Below, one piece after another: positions 11,810 to 24,391 of a stretch of DNA of 64,000 nt. A program made the translations under genes and the position numbers. The notes under the pieces are model-generated. The model ran no database searches. It saw only the letters and a program-made list of their open reading frames with translations, and was not told where the DNA came from. Source of the stretch: Dioscorea cayenensis subsp. rotundata (taxonomy: Eukaryota; Streptophyta; Magnoliopsida; Dioscoreales; Dioscoreaceae); NCBI RefSeq assembly GCF_009730915.1, contig NC_052480.1:2294001-2358000 (forward strand), written 5' to 3'. Each line of letters opens with the position of its first letter. The stretch's first letter is position 1.

Positions 11810-13246
11810 TTAACACTTCCAACAAGAAGCAGCTACAATTGACTTCAACTTCCATCCAAGCACAAGACTCCCTTTCTCTTCTGCAATTGTATACCCAGCA
11901 CAGGCGGTTTTTTTAGTAAGCCACTGCTTCACTTCTGTCACCATTTTTAATGGTGCAACCTGAAATCCGGCTCTGCTCATCCTTCTGCGCCATTGATCCA
12001 CTCTCTCATGCCTCTCCACCCTTGCCGGTCCCTCACAACTCACAATATTCTTGATCTCTTCAGCAAAATAAAATTGCTCCATTTTCGCTCTCTTAGTATC
12101 ATACTTTGGTAGAACCACATCGATTGAATCAAAAATTGCCGAATAATAATGCAAAGCCTCCATAAATCTACCAAGGAAAAAAGGACCATTGTGACTTGAA
12201 TCTTGCTCAACAAGCACAAAAACTCGAGGCGAAAGCTCATGAATCATTTGTAACACCGAGTTGAGAGCTCCGCGGCTTTCCTTCACCACGCAATGTAGTT
12301 GCAGTATGCTATTCACAACTAGCACCTCATTGTCATTGATCTTTAACTGTTCGATGCTCAAGTTTTCAAGATTAACATTCACGGAGAAAAACTCGAGATT
12401 GATACCAAGAGTTTTCGCGTAAATTACCAACTCTTCACCGATTTTTTCAAGACGATCAGAGGAAGGACCGATACCGGTGATTCGAATGCGGAGTGGTGGT
12501 GGTGTTGCTTTGCTAGCAAGACTATTTAGGAGATTGCGCCATTGATGACCATGAGGCAAGCTCATAGTCATGCCTAGGTCCAAAATATGGACTAGAGTCT
12601 CTCCCTCAAAGGCTTCCAAAATTGAAGTGTTAGCGATGAAATGACCAAATTGAATATATGGGCAAAGTTCATAGACCAAACTCAAGGCATCTTCTTTCTC
12701 CGATAAGGCCGGAGAAGGGGTGATGCAGGTGATGGCACCGAGTGGTTGAACGAGAGTGAGGCGGTCAGTGAGACCTTGAACAAAACACGACGCAACACGT
12801 TGAAAAGATGATCCGAGCACCATCGCATTCGCTCGTAGTAAAGAGAGTAGATTAGTAGCTTGCTCACGGTCACGGCAAGCAACGGCTTCCGCACAAGATA
12901 TAAGAAGTTTAACAAGTTGCATGCCTGCCGCAGCATCCTCATCCTCCTCCTCCACCTCTGTTTCCTCCAACAAATCTTCTTCTTTGAACTTCTTCTTGAA
13001 GTTTCTGATATGATCGCGGAAGCGGAGTTTCTTCGATGTGTTTACACTATTGCTTTCTTGATTTCTTGATCTCTTATGTCCTATCTTGAATGGCATTGGA
13101 AGAAGAGGAGGAGGAGAATACAAGTGAAGAGTGGGGAGAAATGGTAAGGGGTTGTTTGATGAGATGTTGAGGTTTGGAGAATCATCTTCATCAATGTAAT
13201 TCAAGTATAATGAATCATCATGCAAGTATGATGGCATTGGATACAT
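11810..13246 (-). CDS. GRAS-family transcriptional regulator, intronless
   Basis: The single open frame of 478 codons starts at MYPMPSYLHDD. Residues 1-107 are variable and include a basic stretch (about 72-89, KKLRFRDHIRNFKKKFK) that could be a nuclear signal, then an acidic run. From residue 108 the GRAS domain follows in order: LHRI (MQLVKLLISCAEAVACRD, RANAMVLGSSFQRVASCF), the VHIID motif as VHILD (219-223), LHRII, a PFYRE-like block (RFMEALHYYSAIFDSIDVV), and a SAW block ending GWKLKSIVAASCWKC. No DELLA or TVHYNP motif is present, so it should not be a gibberellin-sensitive DELLA. From memory, the SFQRVASCFVQGL block and the CWKC end resemble the RAD1-type or 'RGL1-like' subgroup, with RAD1 being tied to arbuscular mycorrhiza; this subgroup call is tentative. 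Intronless structure is usual for the family. Confidence 0.92.
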   Translation of the reverse strand: MYPMPSYLHDDSLYLNYIDEDDSPNLNISSNNPLPFLPTLHLYSPPPLLPMPFKIGHKRSRNQESNSVNTSKKLRFRDHIRNFKKKFKEEDLLEETEVEEEDEDAAAGMQLVKLLISCAEAVACRDREQATNLLSLLRANAMVLGSSFQRVASCFVQGLTDRLTLVQPLGAITCITPSPALSEKEDALSLVYELCPYIQFGHFIANTSILEAFEGETLVHILDLGMTMSLPHGHQWRNLLNSLASKATPPPLRIRITGIGPSSDRLEKIGEELVIYAKTLGINLEFFSVNVNLENLSIEQLKINDNEVLVVNSILQLHCVVKESRGALNSVLQMIHELSPRVFVLVEQDSSHNGPFFLGRFMEALHYYSAIFDSIDVVLPKYDTKRAKMEQFYFAEEIKNIVSCEGPARVERHERVDQWRRRMSRAGFQVAPLKMVTEVKQWLTKKTACAGYTIAEEKGSLVLGWKLKSIVAASCWKC

Positions 13247-13823
13247 ATCTTTGTGTGTAACTTGCCAACCCCCTCAATGAAAAATGCATTGCTTGTATTT
13301 ATATTAGAATGAAGAGAGAAATTTATTATATAGTCCAAGAAAAGAAGGAGATAAAACAAAACTGTTATTTTAGTTGGCGATGAATACAAAGTGTGGAAAA
13401 TTGATAGCATAAATAAGTGCATAAATAAGTACATAAATATGTATATTTGTTGTATTTGATTGGTTGTGAAATAAAAGACAATTAGAAGAATAACTTAGAA
13501 CAATAAGAGAGACAATGGTGAAGTTCACTGATACTCCAAAACTCCTCTCATTTGTTTGTCAAGCTTGATAATTAGTTCAACTACAAAATTTTTTTTTTTC
13601 TTAATGTATGTATTTAAGAATTTATATATATGTGCACATATGTAAATGGGAGGCCTGCAAACAAAAGAAGAAATAATGCCAACGTTTGTATAACCTAATA
13701 GTAAGGCACAAGAGTTCCACGCCAGAAATCGGGTGTTGAAATACTACATGACATATATGTGAATAATGTAAATGGTGTGATTTGTAAAAAAAAAAACTTA
13801 GTGATCGAAAATGGTTAGATTTT
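13247..13823. other. upstream region of the GRAS gene and LINE target site
   Basis: AT-rich sequence upstream of the GRAS start. No clear TATA box was assigned. The stretch ends in gaaaatggttagatttt (13807-13823), the left target duplication of the LINE. Confidence 0.5.
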
Positions 13824-15650
13824 GTAAATGGTGTTCACTCATGCACTGACTTCCAAGATCCTGGTCGGTGTGCCGCTGGGGAATTTCCAGAGTCGTTGTA
13901 ATCTCCACTACGCGGATGATCTTCTTGTCCTTACCACCGGGGGGTTGGAGGATCTCAGGATCGTGAAGCTAATCCTCTTGATTTTTGCTGGTATGACGGG
14001 CCTTGAAGCAAATTTCTAAAACCTGTCTTTACTCGACCAGGATGGGGGTACTACCGTTGGATTCCGCGGCAGCTACGCTTAACTGCTCTACGGGCCTCCT
14101 TCCTATAACATACCTGGGGTTACCGATTTCAGGACGTCGCCCTCGTAGACAGGACTGGGAGGGACTTATTTTAACTATGAAAAAGAGACTCTCTTCGTGG
14201 AAAGTAAGACACCTCTCTCTGGGGGGCCGCCTAACGCTGGTAAATTTAGTGCTTACGGCCCTGCCAACTTATTGGATGTCCCTTTTTAGATTACCTAAGT
14301 GGGTGATTAAAGCATTAGATCGTATCAGGAGAGATTTTTTATGGTCCGGCCCCGATATTGATCATCCGAGTTGTAGGCTGGTGAGGTGGAAAAACATTTG
14401 TCGATCCCGGGATCAAGGTGGTTGGGGCATCCTAGACCTGGATATTTTCAACCAGGCACTATTGGGTAAATGGTGGTGGAAATTCGCGACGAATACAAAT
14501 TGGATTGGTTCGGAGGTGATTCTATTCAATTATGGGGGACCAAGTTGGAACATGTTTCCTAGACAGTCCAGCAGAATTTCCTTCTTTTGGAAGGGGGTAT
14601 CCAGATGTCTCCCATCTCTTAGAGGATGTATCGGTTTTAACATCAACTCTGGCAAGGAGACCCTCTTCTGGAAGGACAATTGGCTAAATGGTTGGGCGCC
14701 TAGATCGTTGTGGCCGGAAATTTACTTAGCTACGAACCAGCAAAATGGTTTGGTGTGGGATCTGAGGAGGCTGCTGTCTGAGCAGCCTTTCTCTGTGGAG
14801 CCTGAAGTGTGTGTAATCCGAGATAGGCTACAAAGATCCGAGCGGGATGTTAGGGACACTAAATGGTGGAAGCTGACGGGAAATGGAGTATACTCGGTTA
14901 AATCCTTTTACAGATTTCTAAATGATGGTGGACTGCGCTGTCCTATATCAAAATTTTTTTGGAAAAACAATTGCCCGAGAAAGATCAACATTTTCAATTG
15001 GCTGGCTTGGCATAACAAGATCCTTACTCTTGATAATCTTGCACAAAGAGGCTGCAACAAGCTCCCTACTGCAACTTGAGTTTTGTGCCATTCTGATATC
15101 GAGTCGGTTGACCACTTGTTCTTGCACTATGCGTTTGCTCGCGCCCTGTGGGAATACTTTGGTAGACTTTTGAATTTACCGACACCTCCTACGACCTTGC
15201 GGCACATTTGGTGTTCGTGGAGGTTGGAGTTGCGACCTTCTAGTAGGGTCCTTACTGACCTGGTTGTTAAAGCTTTGCTGTGGAATGTCTGGATTGCTCG
15301 GAATGACTGCATTTTTAATTCTAACTGCCTGTCTGTGCATGCTTTGTACTTGAAGATTAATCGTATGCTCCTTTCGTGGTTTGATGTTCTTACAGATAGT
15401 GCTAAAGCAAATTTGGAGGAACCGTTGGCAGCCGTGCGAAGTAGCCTGGAGTTTTCTGGATCTAGTGGGGAAATGATTGGGATGGCCGAGAAGGCACACG
15501 ATATGTCCACGGGCTAGACTCTCTTTGATGTTGTAGGCTCTGAGGAGGCCTGTTGTTCCTCTGTTTTGTATTTTGTGTATCACTTCTTGTGGTTCACCCT
15601 TTGTATCTTGTCGCGTTATCTTAATCTATTGTGGTTTATCCACTTTTTCA
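13824..15650 (+). mobile_element. L1-clade LINE, 5'-truncated
   Basis: This non-LTR retrotransposon fragment starts inside the reverse transcriptase. The first frame contains HYADDLLVLTTGG, the YADD active-site box, then a one-base shift near 14017 leads into the frame 14018-15079 (SKTCLYSTRMG, YLGLPISGRRPRR, LSLGGRLTLVN, RRDFLWSG). The zf-RVT region follows (GVYSVKSFYRFL, PRKINIFNWLAWHNK). A TGA at 15077 interrupts the CHSDIESVDHLFLHC-type end, which continues to 15517. The 3' end carries GTGGTTTATCCACTTTTTC and an A-rich junction. Flanking direct repeats at 13807-13823 and 15651-15666 match over 16 bases with two differences. The element is dead: it lacks ORF1, the endonuclease and most of the reverse transcriptase. 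Confidence 0.92.
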
Positions 15651-16219
15651 AAAATTGGTTAGCTTTAGAGTTGAACATAAATCTTAATTAGCGTTGTGCC
15701 GTCTTGTTCAACATTGTTGAATGGGCGTCAAAGATGCTTATATATGCACACTGTCAAAGTTCTTTTTGAAGTTTTCTTCTTGTTTTCAAATTTATATTTA
15801 CAGAGTTTTATATGATTATGTCATGGCTTATGTATTTATTAATCATATTCAAAATGAAAAATGTGAATATTCTTCTTATTATTATATATATATATATATT
15901 ATTTATTTCGATAAGTTCATAAACAATGCATGAGATGATGACCCTTTTATTCATTTTGGTGATGGAGACTTTGATTTATTTGATTGATCTATGTAGAATT
16001 TTTAAAAAATATGATAATTGAGCAATTATTTGTATTTTTTTTATTGATAATAAAATTAAGAAACATATAATAATAAATAATAAGATGTGAATGGTCAAAA
16101 GTTATAGAAGTAAAATTGGAACAAAATATTAGGTCACCAAACAGATGCATCGAAGAAAACTTTTTGTCATATTTATTTACTTATTTCTTGTTAGGATGAT
16201 ACGTCAAAACTCGTTGAAA

Positions 16220-16256
<37 letters not shown>

Positions 16257-18084
16257 TGATAATTTAGAAACTAAATAAATAAATAATTAAAAGGTTGTTG
16301 GACATCATTAATGGTGTTTTTAAAGTTTGATATATAACAATAAGACTATCAGGATTATTTAATTTATTAGTATAAGTTTTGTGTCTAATTAAAGTGTTCG
16401 TATTATAATCAAGAAACAGATTTGAGTCTCAATTCACGCAAAGTGAAAGTATAAATGTGTTAAGAGATTAACTCTATATATTTATGTATATTTCCAATAA
16501 AGATTTATCCATTTTTTTAAAAATAAATAAATAAATAAATAAAAGGAGGACCAACTTAATTAGCAACTACTACATCTAACCCAACTCTTAACTCCCAACC
16601 ATTAGTCATCAACAATTCAACATCAACACACCCACCTCAATTTAAAGACTTTGAGATGCCTTTCCTTACCATCCATTCAACAATTACATTATCTATCTAT
16701 AAATATATCTATATATCACATATTCGGATATATGATATTTTCCATTTCGCTTTCTTATAGTTTAAACAAAACATTTAAGAGATTTGTTAGGTGAGGTGAG
16801 ATATTTAATATTTAGATATGTCTGATGAGTTTTATATTTTGTTATAATATTGTTAAAAGATAATATATTTAGAAATAAATAATTGTATATGAGTTGAAAT
16901 GTAATATGAGTGTGAAAAAAGACATTATTTTACAATCAAAGTTAAATAGGAAAAATTATTATTATATATAAGGTTAATATTTTAGAATATAAAACTATTT
17001 TGACTAATATACAAAAAAAACTTGGAGAAAAATGATATTTAAATAAACATTAATATATAAAATAATCTAAACAATAATATTCCTAAATATAAACTCAAAA
17101 ACATTATATATATATATATATATATTGACAATAGAAAACTCCATTTAAGAGTTTGTCATTTGTCAATGAACAATTATATATATGAAATTACACTAATTAT
17201 AGTAATTTATCAATCCTTATTAATGACTTATTAACTCAAATAAACGTCACATAGAGTAATAAAAGTCCATCATATACAAATTCAGAAAATTTATAAAAAT
17301 TACACCGAACTAATAAATCCAGTACTATATAAATTTTAGAGGAGACAGATATTAGGATCTAGTAGAACACATTTTAACAGTACAATAAATAATACTTTGA
17401 CAAAAAATAATACATAAATAATTATGAAAGTGCCATCAATTACTGGTTTTGAACTCACGACCACCCTGAACTGTCATACCATATATTGCACCGGTAACAG
17501 TATATAAACTAGTACTATAAAGAGTACTTTAAATATTTCAATAAAATCCAAAAAAAAAATTTATATCTAAAATATTTATCTCTAAAATGAACTATGATTA
17601 AAGAGGGGGACGGACGTCAACGTTACACACCCAAAATTGAATGCGGTTAAGTGGGACCAGGTTGGTTTGGGACCCACTCAAAACACCACGGGCCATTTTT
17701 CTATGTGCCACCTTGAACACCTATCGCCATCGTAGATCAGACTCGGACCGAATCTTAAAGCACAATGGTTTAGATCCATCCATGATGCCCGCCAAATCAC
17801 GGTTGAGAAAACGGCGCAGCAAACCTCAAGTTGGCGCCGTCTGGGCAACCCCGTGACCTTATTTTGACCGTTAGATCTTCCATCAACGGTTCACAAGAAA
17901 GCTAAAAGAACCTAAGGTCTTTTGTTTACAAATCAGTCCCTAATATTCTCATATTTATGGGCTTGTCAAAATTGACAAAAATGAGGGCTATGAATATTGA
18001 AAAGTGAGGGGCTGATGCGTAAAATTCTCGCATGTATTTCTACTTTCTTGTTTGCTTCTACGTTGAATACGGTGGTTGGTGAGT

Positions 18085-18090
<6 letters not shown>

Positions 18091-18120
<30 letters not shown>
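18091..18120 (+). repeat. (GA)n microsatellite in the G6PDH leader
   Basis: About 15 GA repeats lie on the sense strand within the presumed transcribed leader. GA/CT tracts are common near plant transcription starts and in leaders. Confidence 0.8.
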
Positions 18121-18124
<4 letters not shown>

Positions 18125-18234
18125 AAACCCTGGTGGGTTGGTGGCGAGAGGCAATAAGAAGGATCCGAATGTGAGCTATCTTGATTGGGAAGTGAAGTGG
18201 GGCTTTCAATTTAGGGAGATCGACGGCTTTGAAG

Positions 18235-18750
18235 GTATATTTGGTGTTTTCTGAATCTCTTTTAGTTGGTTTTTGTCTAGATTTTGTGTGGTTTTGTTGA
18301 AATTGGGTTTTTTTATTGGGTTCTTTTGAATGAGCTTGATTTTTGGTAGAATGTGTTGTGGTTTTTGATAAATTGGATGTTTTGGTGAGATTTTTTATTG
18401 GTAATGCTGGTGTTGTGTGAGCTTTAGTGGGATTTGATGGATTATTTTGCTTAAAAGAGATGGGGGGGCGAAAATGTGGATTTGGATAGGTTTATTTGGG
18501 GTGGATGATTTCTCAAGTGTGCTCAATGTACTTGGGTTTTAAAAGAATTTGTTTAGTTATTTTAGTGGGATGTCTCTTGTGGTGTCTTTGTTTAAAAAAA
18601 AATGGATGTATTACATTTTTTTAAGATTTAGAGGAAGTTTGGTTGGGTTTTTCTTTATTATTCTTGATGTTGTTGTTTGTGATTTCTTATTCTGTTTTTG
18701 TTATATGGGGTTATGGTTGGTTTCATGGATTATTCTGCTGTCATGTTTAG
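18235..18750 (+). other. probable 5'UTR intron of G6PDH
   Basis: A donor (GAAG|GTATAT) at 18235 and an acceptor (GTTTAG) ending at 18750 bracket T-rich sequence with no coding features. The start codon follows 28 bases later. Splice use is inferred from the sequence only. Confidence 0.55.
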
Positions 18751-18778
18751 GTAGTTTTTGTTGGCTGAGCAGTGAACC

Positions 18779-21700
18779 ATGTCAACTCCATCGTCAAGGA
18801 ACAGCTCCTTTAATGGAAACAATTTTAGAAGTGAATCTTTTTCCAGTGAGAGGGACCTTGACAGCGTACTAGAGACTGGTTGTCTCTCCGTTGTTGTGCT
18901 TGGTGCTTCAGGAGACCTTGCCAAGAAGAAGACTTTTCCAGCACTCTTCAATCTCTTCCGGCAGGTGAGTTGGATTTTTAGGCTAGTTCAACTGAAATCA
19001 TGTGAAGTAACTTTGACCTCCTTTTAGCTTGTTAGAAACATAAACATGAAGCAAATTAGTTACCCTGCTTTTTGTATATACACAGGGATTCTTGCAATCC
19101 AATGAAGTTCACATATTTGGATATGCCCGGACAAAGATGTCAGATGATGACTTAAGGGAGCGCATCCATGGGTATTGAAGTATTCCTTTTGATTTTATAC
19201 TGTTCTAGTAATAGATATTTGTGTATTTTTCCAGTCTTCGGCTTTTTCTTATACTTCAAATAGCAGTTATTCATGTAAAAATCAAAATTCGCAGGTACCT
19301 TAGTCATGGGAAGGGAGATGAGGAAATGGAATCTCTTACAAATTTTTTGCAATTGGTAAGATAATTAGTTGCATCTTCCCCTTGGACTGATTTCAAGAAT
19401 GGTTACTGAAAAAAATTTGTGATGACTCTGCAGATTAAATATGTCAGTGGTTCTTATGACAGTGAGGATGGTTTTCGATTATTGGATAAGGAAATTTCAG
19501 AGCATGAGTTAGTGAGAAAAAGTCATCCGGGAACTTCCCGCAGATTATTCTATCTTGCATTGCCTCCATCCGTTTATCCTTCTGTCTGCAAAATGATAAG
19601 AAGTTATTGCATGAACCAATGTAAGTTTTTCTTAACCATTTTCATTGGCATGGTTCTGGCCAATGAGTCACTTACATACCTCCTTCGTGTGAAGTTCTTT
19701 TTTCTCACCATATTGTAGCACTAGTTGAAGTAATCATACTCTTGAAAAAATTTAATGATGGTTTTATAGGTTGTTATGAATCGTGCACTTCTATTGAAAC
19801 ATGGTTGTTACTTATTCACGGCTAATCACCATTCACATGTTGAATCTTCAGAACAGTAGCCACATGGGTTGTTCTATGTATATTAAACCTAGCTACAGTT
19901 CCTCTTTCTGGCAGCTTAGATACTTTATGGTAGCATGTAATATTTCCTCCAACAATCTCATCCAGAAAAAGAAAAAATTTTGGTTTTTTAACATTGTAAA
20001 TAGAAAGTCTCAAACTTAATATGTTTCAGCTGATCTTAGTGGGTGGACTCGGATTGTGGTTGAGAAGCCATTTGGGAAAGATCTGGCTTCTTCAGAAGAG
20101 CTGAGTTCGCAACTTGCAGAGTTATTTAATGAAGAACAACTTTATCGAATTGACCACTACTTAGGAAAGGAGTTGGTGCAGAACTTGGTAATTTTTTGAG
20201 ACTCAGATTAAGGTTCCTGCTTTCTAGTTATACTTGTTCTGCCACTGATCAATTCGGTCCTTTCTCATGCACTGGCAGCTGGTGCTTCGATTTGCCAACC
20301 GTTTCTTTGTACCTCTTTGGAATCGTGATAACATTGATAATGTGCAGGTGAGAAATTTTCTTTTGGCTGTAAAAAAATCCAAGAAATGGTTAGCAATTGA
20401 TATCTGTCTAATTAACAAGGTGCCTTGGTTATTAAAGCAAAGAGGGCCTTTCTTTTTATGTGCAGACATTAAGTTTTGATCTGTCATAAACAAGTTGAAA
20501 AGAACAGAAACATCAAGTTGTTTGCTGAAATTATAATGGACTAAGATATATGACAAAACTTAGAGTAACTAATAATTCTACACTGTCGAATTTGGTAAAT
20601 ATGGATATAAATATATAAGCATGTGTCTCTCATCTTATAAGCTTTAGCTTTGATTTGAATTGGGCTAGATAGTCTATGATTGGTTTGCATCTAATATGGT
20701 ACAAAACTTAGTTATGGTATATCTGGTCAATTGGCAACTTGAATGGTTAAAATAGACAATGATGTATCAAGGGAGCATGTTAGAGTAGTGTAAAGTCTCA
20801 TATTGGTTAGTTTGGTAAATACAGTTTCAAATATATAAGTATGGGTCCGCTCATCCTATTAGCTTAAAGTTTTAGGTTGAATCTGGAACCGGATAATATG
20901 TTTTGTTTGTATTTAATGACAAGAAGCAAAGACAAATATAACTGAATGACTTTAGTTTTATAATTTAGACTAGCACTTGGTGGAGATATCCTTATCATAA
21001 TTTCAGAATGAAAAATATCTCATCAAAGTTTTTTTGGTAAATCTATTACTTGTTCAAAGTGAGCATGCCATGTCACTTTTTTATGAGTTCTAAGAGAATT
21101 AACTTCCATTTGCAGATTGTCTTTAGGGAAGATTTTGGGACAGAAGGACGTGGAGGTTATTTTGATGAATATGGGTACATGCTCTTGCATTTTCTTTTCC
21201 ATCCAATTTCACTAAAAGAAAATTATTGGATTTTAATGCGACAAAGGGACATTGATTTATTTAATTTTATCTTGCAAGGAACAACCCTTTAGATGTCTAT
21301 AGACAATAATATCCATATCTAGCAAAAGAGAAAAGAAAATTTCAAATTAATAGACTAGGCATTAAACACTAATTTTCTGAATCTCATATATTTATCGTTA
21401 TTTTGAATGACTTGGGTTCTAATTGTCACCTTTCGTTCATGTATGATCTCAATTATATGCATGTTTATAATGTGGAATGCGTCTTTTATCATGAAAGGAA
21501 AGTAATGAAAATCATGTTTATCTTTTGCATTTAGTATTCTTTTCTTACAATTTTCACTTTATAATATTATTCTTCATCTACTTCTTGTTTTTGCAGAATC
21601 ATTCGTGATATCATTCAAAATCATCTATTGCAGGTAAAATGAACTGCATAATGATGTTTTATTCTTGAAATTAAGTGTTCCATATCCAATTATCAGCATT

Positions 21701-24391
21701 TCTGTTAATGCATGTAAATTTCAAGTTTTGCTCTTGTGCCAACATATCACACTCATCTGATGCCTCTTGTTTCCATGTCTGCAAACTGCCACCTTCTGTG
21801 TTTTGCTAACATGTATTGGTTTTTCCCCTTTATTGTATCATCTTAAAGTTTTTTTTTTTTGGGTAAAAAAAAATAAAGAAGGCTGATATTGGTTTACAAC
21901 TAATTGAGGTGATATAATCACTACAGTTTTCAACTTTATGTTTCATGGTCATTATTTTAAGGATCTTTCTGAAAGTTATGCCTAATGCAGGATATCTAAT
22001 CGTCGTTTTGGGATTTTTTTGTAATTCAATTAATAATCATACTTTTTATCTTATTGTTTTGGTTGATTTTGTGTGAAAGATTTAGTGAATTTTTATTTTG
22101 TACCATGGCAGGTTTTTTGTTTGGTTGCCATGGAGAAGCCTGTTTCTCTTAAACCTGAGCACATACGGGACGAGAAAGTGAAGGTATTCCCCATGATACA
22201 ATTTTGCTATTTTTCCTGAGAACATGATTCATATCATTAACTTTTGACTAGTGTGTTATACAGATATACTGTTATTTAATCACAAGAATCAATTTGTTCC
22301 AGATCACAAATATACTATTATTTGATTACAAGAATCCATTTTTGTGTTCCAGGTTCTTCAATCAGTCATGCCAATTGCACCGGAAGAGGTTGTCCTTGGA
22401 CAATATGATGGCTACAGAGATGACCCAACAGTTCCTGATGGCTCTAGCACACCTACCTTTGCAACAGTTGTTTTACGCATTCATAATGAAAGATGGGAGG
22501 GTCTGTCTTCATTCCTTTCGTAAACTGATAACATTTTATTCTAGTTATTGTCTGTAGTTCAATTCAGGGTGCATTGTTTCCCGAGATTGGCTCTTCTATG
22601 CTTTGATGTTACATATGGAGCGCCAGAGGACTACTGGCTATATTTCTTTCTGCATTTATATCATCCAAAGAACATATGAATCTCTTGGCTTGTTCTTTTC
22701 CCTAAATCTCACTAACCTAATCAAAATTTGTCTCCTGCAGGCGTCCCTTTTATACTCAAGGCTGGAAAAGCTTTGAATTCAAGGAAGGCAGAAGTTCGTG
22801 TTCAATTCAAGGATGTTCCAGGAGATATCTTTCGAAGTAAAGCTTTTCTTACCTTTTCTTTATACACATCCCTTAGCTTGTACTGCAAGTGAATGTTGAA
22901 TAATAATAATAATAATAATAAGTGAAAATATATCTCAGGGGAACAAATTGCAAATTTGGATTAGGTAAAGTGCAATATGGTTTCTATAATTAAAACTTTG
23001 CAGAAATTTATGATTACCTCATTTTAGTACTGACTAATTCATACTTCACCAGTTGCTTGCCAACAGTGTCTCTGTAAGATTTTTAGTGGAATTCTTAATA
23101 GGCAGTAGATTTATTTGATATTTCCAAATAAATGATATGTTTCTTCTTAAAGATGACTGTTAATACAAATGATTTTGAGTGCTCCTTACTGTGAAACATT
23201 TTATGCGCTATGCATCACTCTGGAGTGTTCATTTTAATGATTATAATTATGGCTTGTTACTTAGTTCCCTTGAACCTATTTTTAATATTTAATAGAGAAG
23301 AAGATAAGTGTTATTGTTATTCTGTTAGCATTTGGATAAATAACTCCTGCTGTTTTAACTCTCCACAGGTAAAAAACATGGGAGAAATGAATTTGTAATA
23401 CGTCTACAGCCTTCAGAGGCCATGTATATGAAACTAACAGTATGTACTTTTGCTACTATGGCATCTAGCATTGAGATCATTATTTAGCAGCAATTTACTT
23501 TGTTACGATCATATGAGCATTATTAAAGACTCTTTGCTACCCACATTAATCAAAATAATTTGTCATGTTCTGTATCTCTCCTGACCCCTGAGAAGTTTTT
23601 TGATGCATCATGGTTTATCCACTTTTAATTAACATTTTTTTATCATGATCTAATTGCTATTATCATAGTTTTTTTATGCATCATGGTATATGAAACTAAT
23701 TGCTTAGCTTCCATCTTCTGACTTTTCGACTCTAATTGCTTTATACTCTATTCACAGGTCAAGAAACCTGGGCTTCAGATGTCAACAATTCTAAGTGAGT
23801 TAGATTTGTCATATGGGCAACGTTACCAAGATGTCAAAATACCTGAAGCATATGAACGATTGATTCTTGATACGTATGTTCTCATCTCTTTCATTAACCT
23901 TATTTTTATGGTATTCTATGCTGACAAACATCTCTTCCTATCATTTTCATGCAAAATCTTGGACCTTTACCAACATCACATCTTTGTAGAACCCATGCGC
24001 TCAATTATTTAGCTATAATAGATCACTCATGACATGACTTTTTGCTTATGCGTGAAGGGAACTTGACAGATTGATTTTTTTCCCCTGCAGAATCAGAGGA
24101 GATCAACAACATTTTGTCCGCAGAGATGAACTGAGGGTATTCACCTCACTACTTTACAATCTGTTTTCATCTGAACATTAGCCCTAATCTGACACAACTA
24201 ACAAATCTACCTTCTAATTTCAGGCTGCTTGGGAGATTTTCACTCCCTTACTTCACAAAATCGACAATGGGGAATTACCGCCAATTTCTTATAAACCCGG
24301 CAGCCGCGGTCCAGCAGAGGCAGATGAATTGCTTGCCAGAGCAGGCTATGTGCAAACGCACGGTTATATATGGATACCACCTTCTCTGTAA
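18779..24391 (+). CDS. G6PDH: glucose-6-phosphate 1-dehydrogenase, cytosolic
   Basis: G6PDH oxidises glucose-6-phosphate with NADP+ and starts the oxidative pentose phosphate pathway. Fifteen coding exons join in phase: 18779-18964, 19086-19171, 19295-19355, 19434-19620, 20030-20187, 20279-20347, 21116-21174, 21597-21633, 22112-22183, 22353-22500, 22741-22836, 23369-23439, 23758-23873, 24091-24136 and 24224-24391, for 519 residues. The NADP fold motif [10 protein letters not shown] is at residues 42-51, EKPFGKD at 185-191, and the active-site motif RIDHYLGKE at 213-221 with catalytic His216. The C-terminus has [12 protein letters not shown] and the tail [15 protein letters not shown]. The length is normal for the cytosolic isoforms, and the N-terminus is short and Ser-rich with no plastid transit peptide, so cytosol is expected. 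A TRIM-like fossil sits in the intron after 20347. The gene looks intact. Confidence 0.96.
20555..20920 (+). mobile_element. TRIM-like LTR fossil in a G6PDH intron
   Basis: Two related blocks of about 140 bp start near 20555 and at 20779. Each contains ttggtaaata, an ATA-rich segment, a 'catc(c)tat(t)agctt' segment and a distal ttgcatct/ttgtattt segment. Between them are a primer-binding-like atggtac near 20695 and a purine stretch, caagggag, just before the second block, which opens with TGTTAGAG. This is the layout of a terminal-repeat retrotransposon in miniature. It is non-coding, in sense orientation, and old and degraded. Confidence 0.5.

Larger units (their letters stand above)
15667..18778. 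other. AT-rich spacer and G6PDH upstream region
   Basis: The spacer contains an (ATT)n tract at 16222-16256, a LINE 3'-tail-like remnant at about 16492-16545, and a (TA)n tract near 17106-17125. From about 17605 the sequence is less AT-rich (gacggacgtcaacg and following) and probably belongs to the G6PDH promoter. The leader then has a (GA)n tract at 18091-18120 and a likely 5'UTR intron. An open frame at 17641-17856 has no recognisable protein. Confidence 0.55.

Noticed and set aside
12860-13069. Open frames on either strand inside the GRAS gene
   Set aside because: They are shadows of the 478-codon GRAS frame, with no independent start context.
17430-17510. Possible SINE fragment (ggttttgaactcacgacc on the plus strand)
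   Set aside because: One B-box-like stretch without an A box, tail or flanking repeats is too little to call.
17641-17856. 71-codon open frame before G6PDH
   Set aside because: It lies in the likely promoter region and has no family resemblance, supportive leader or start context.
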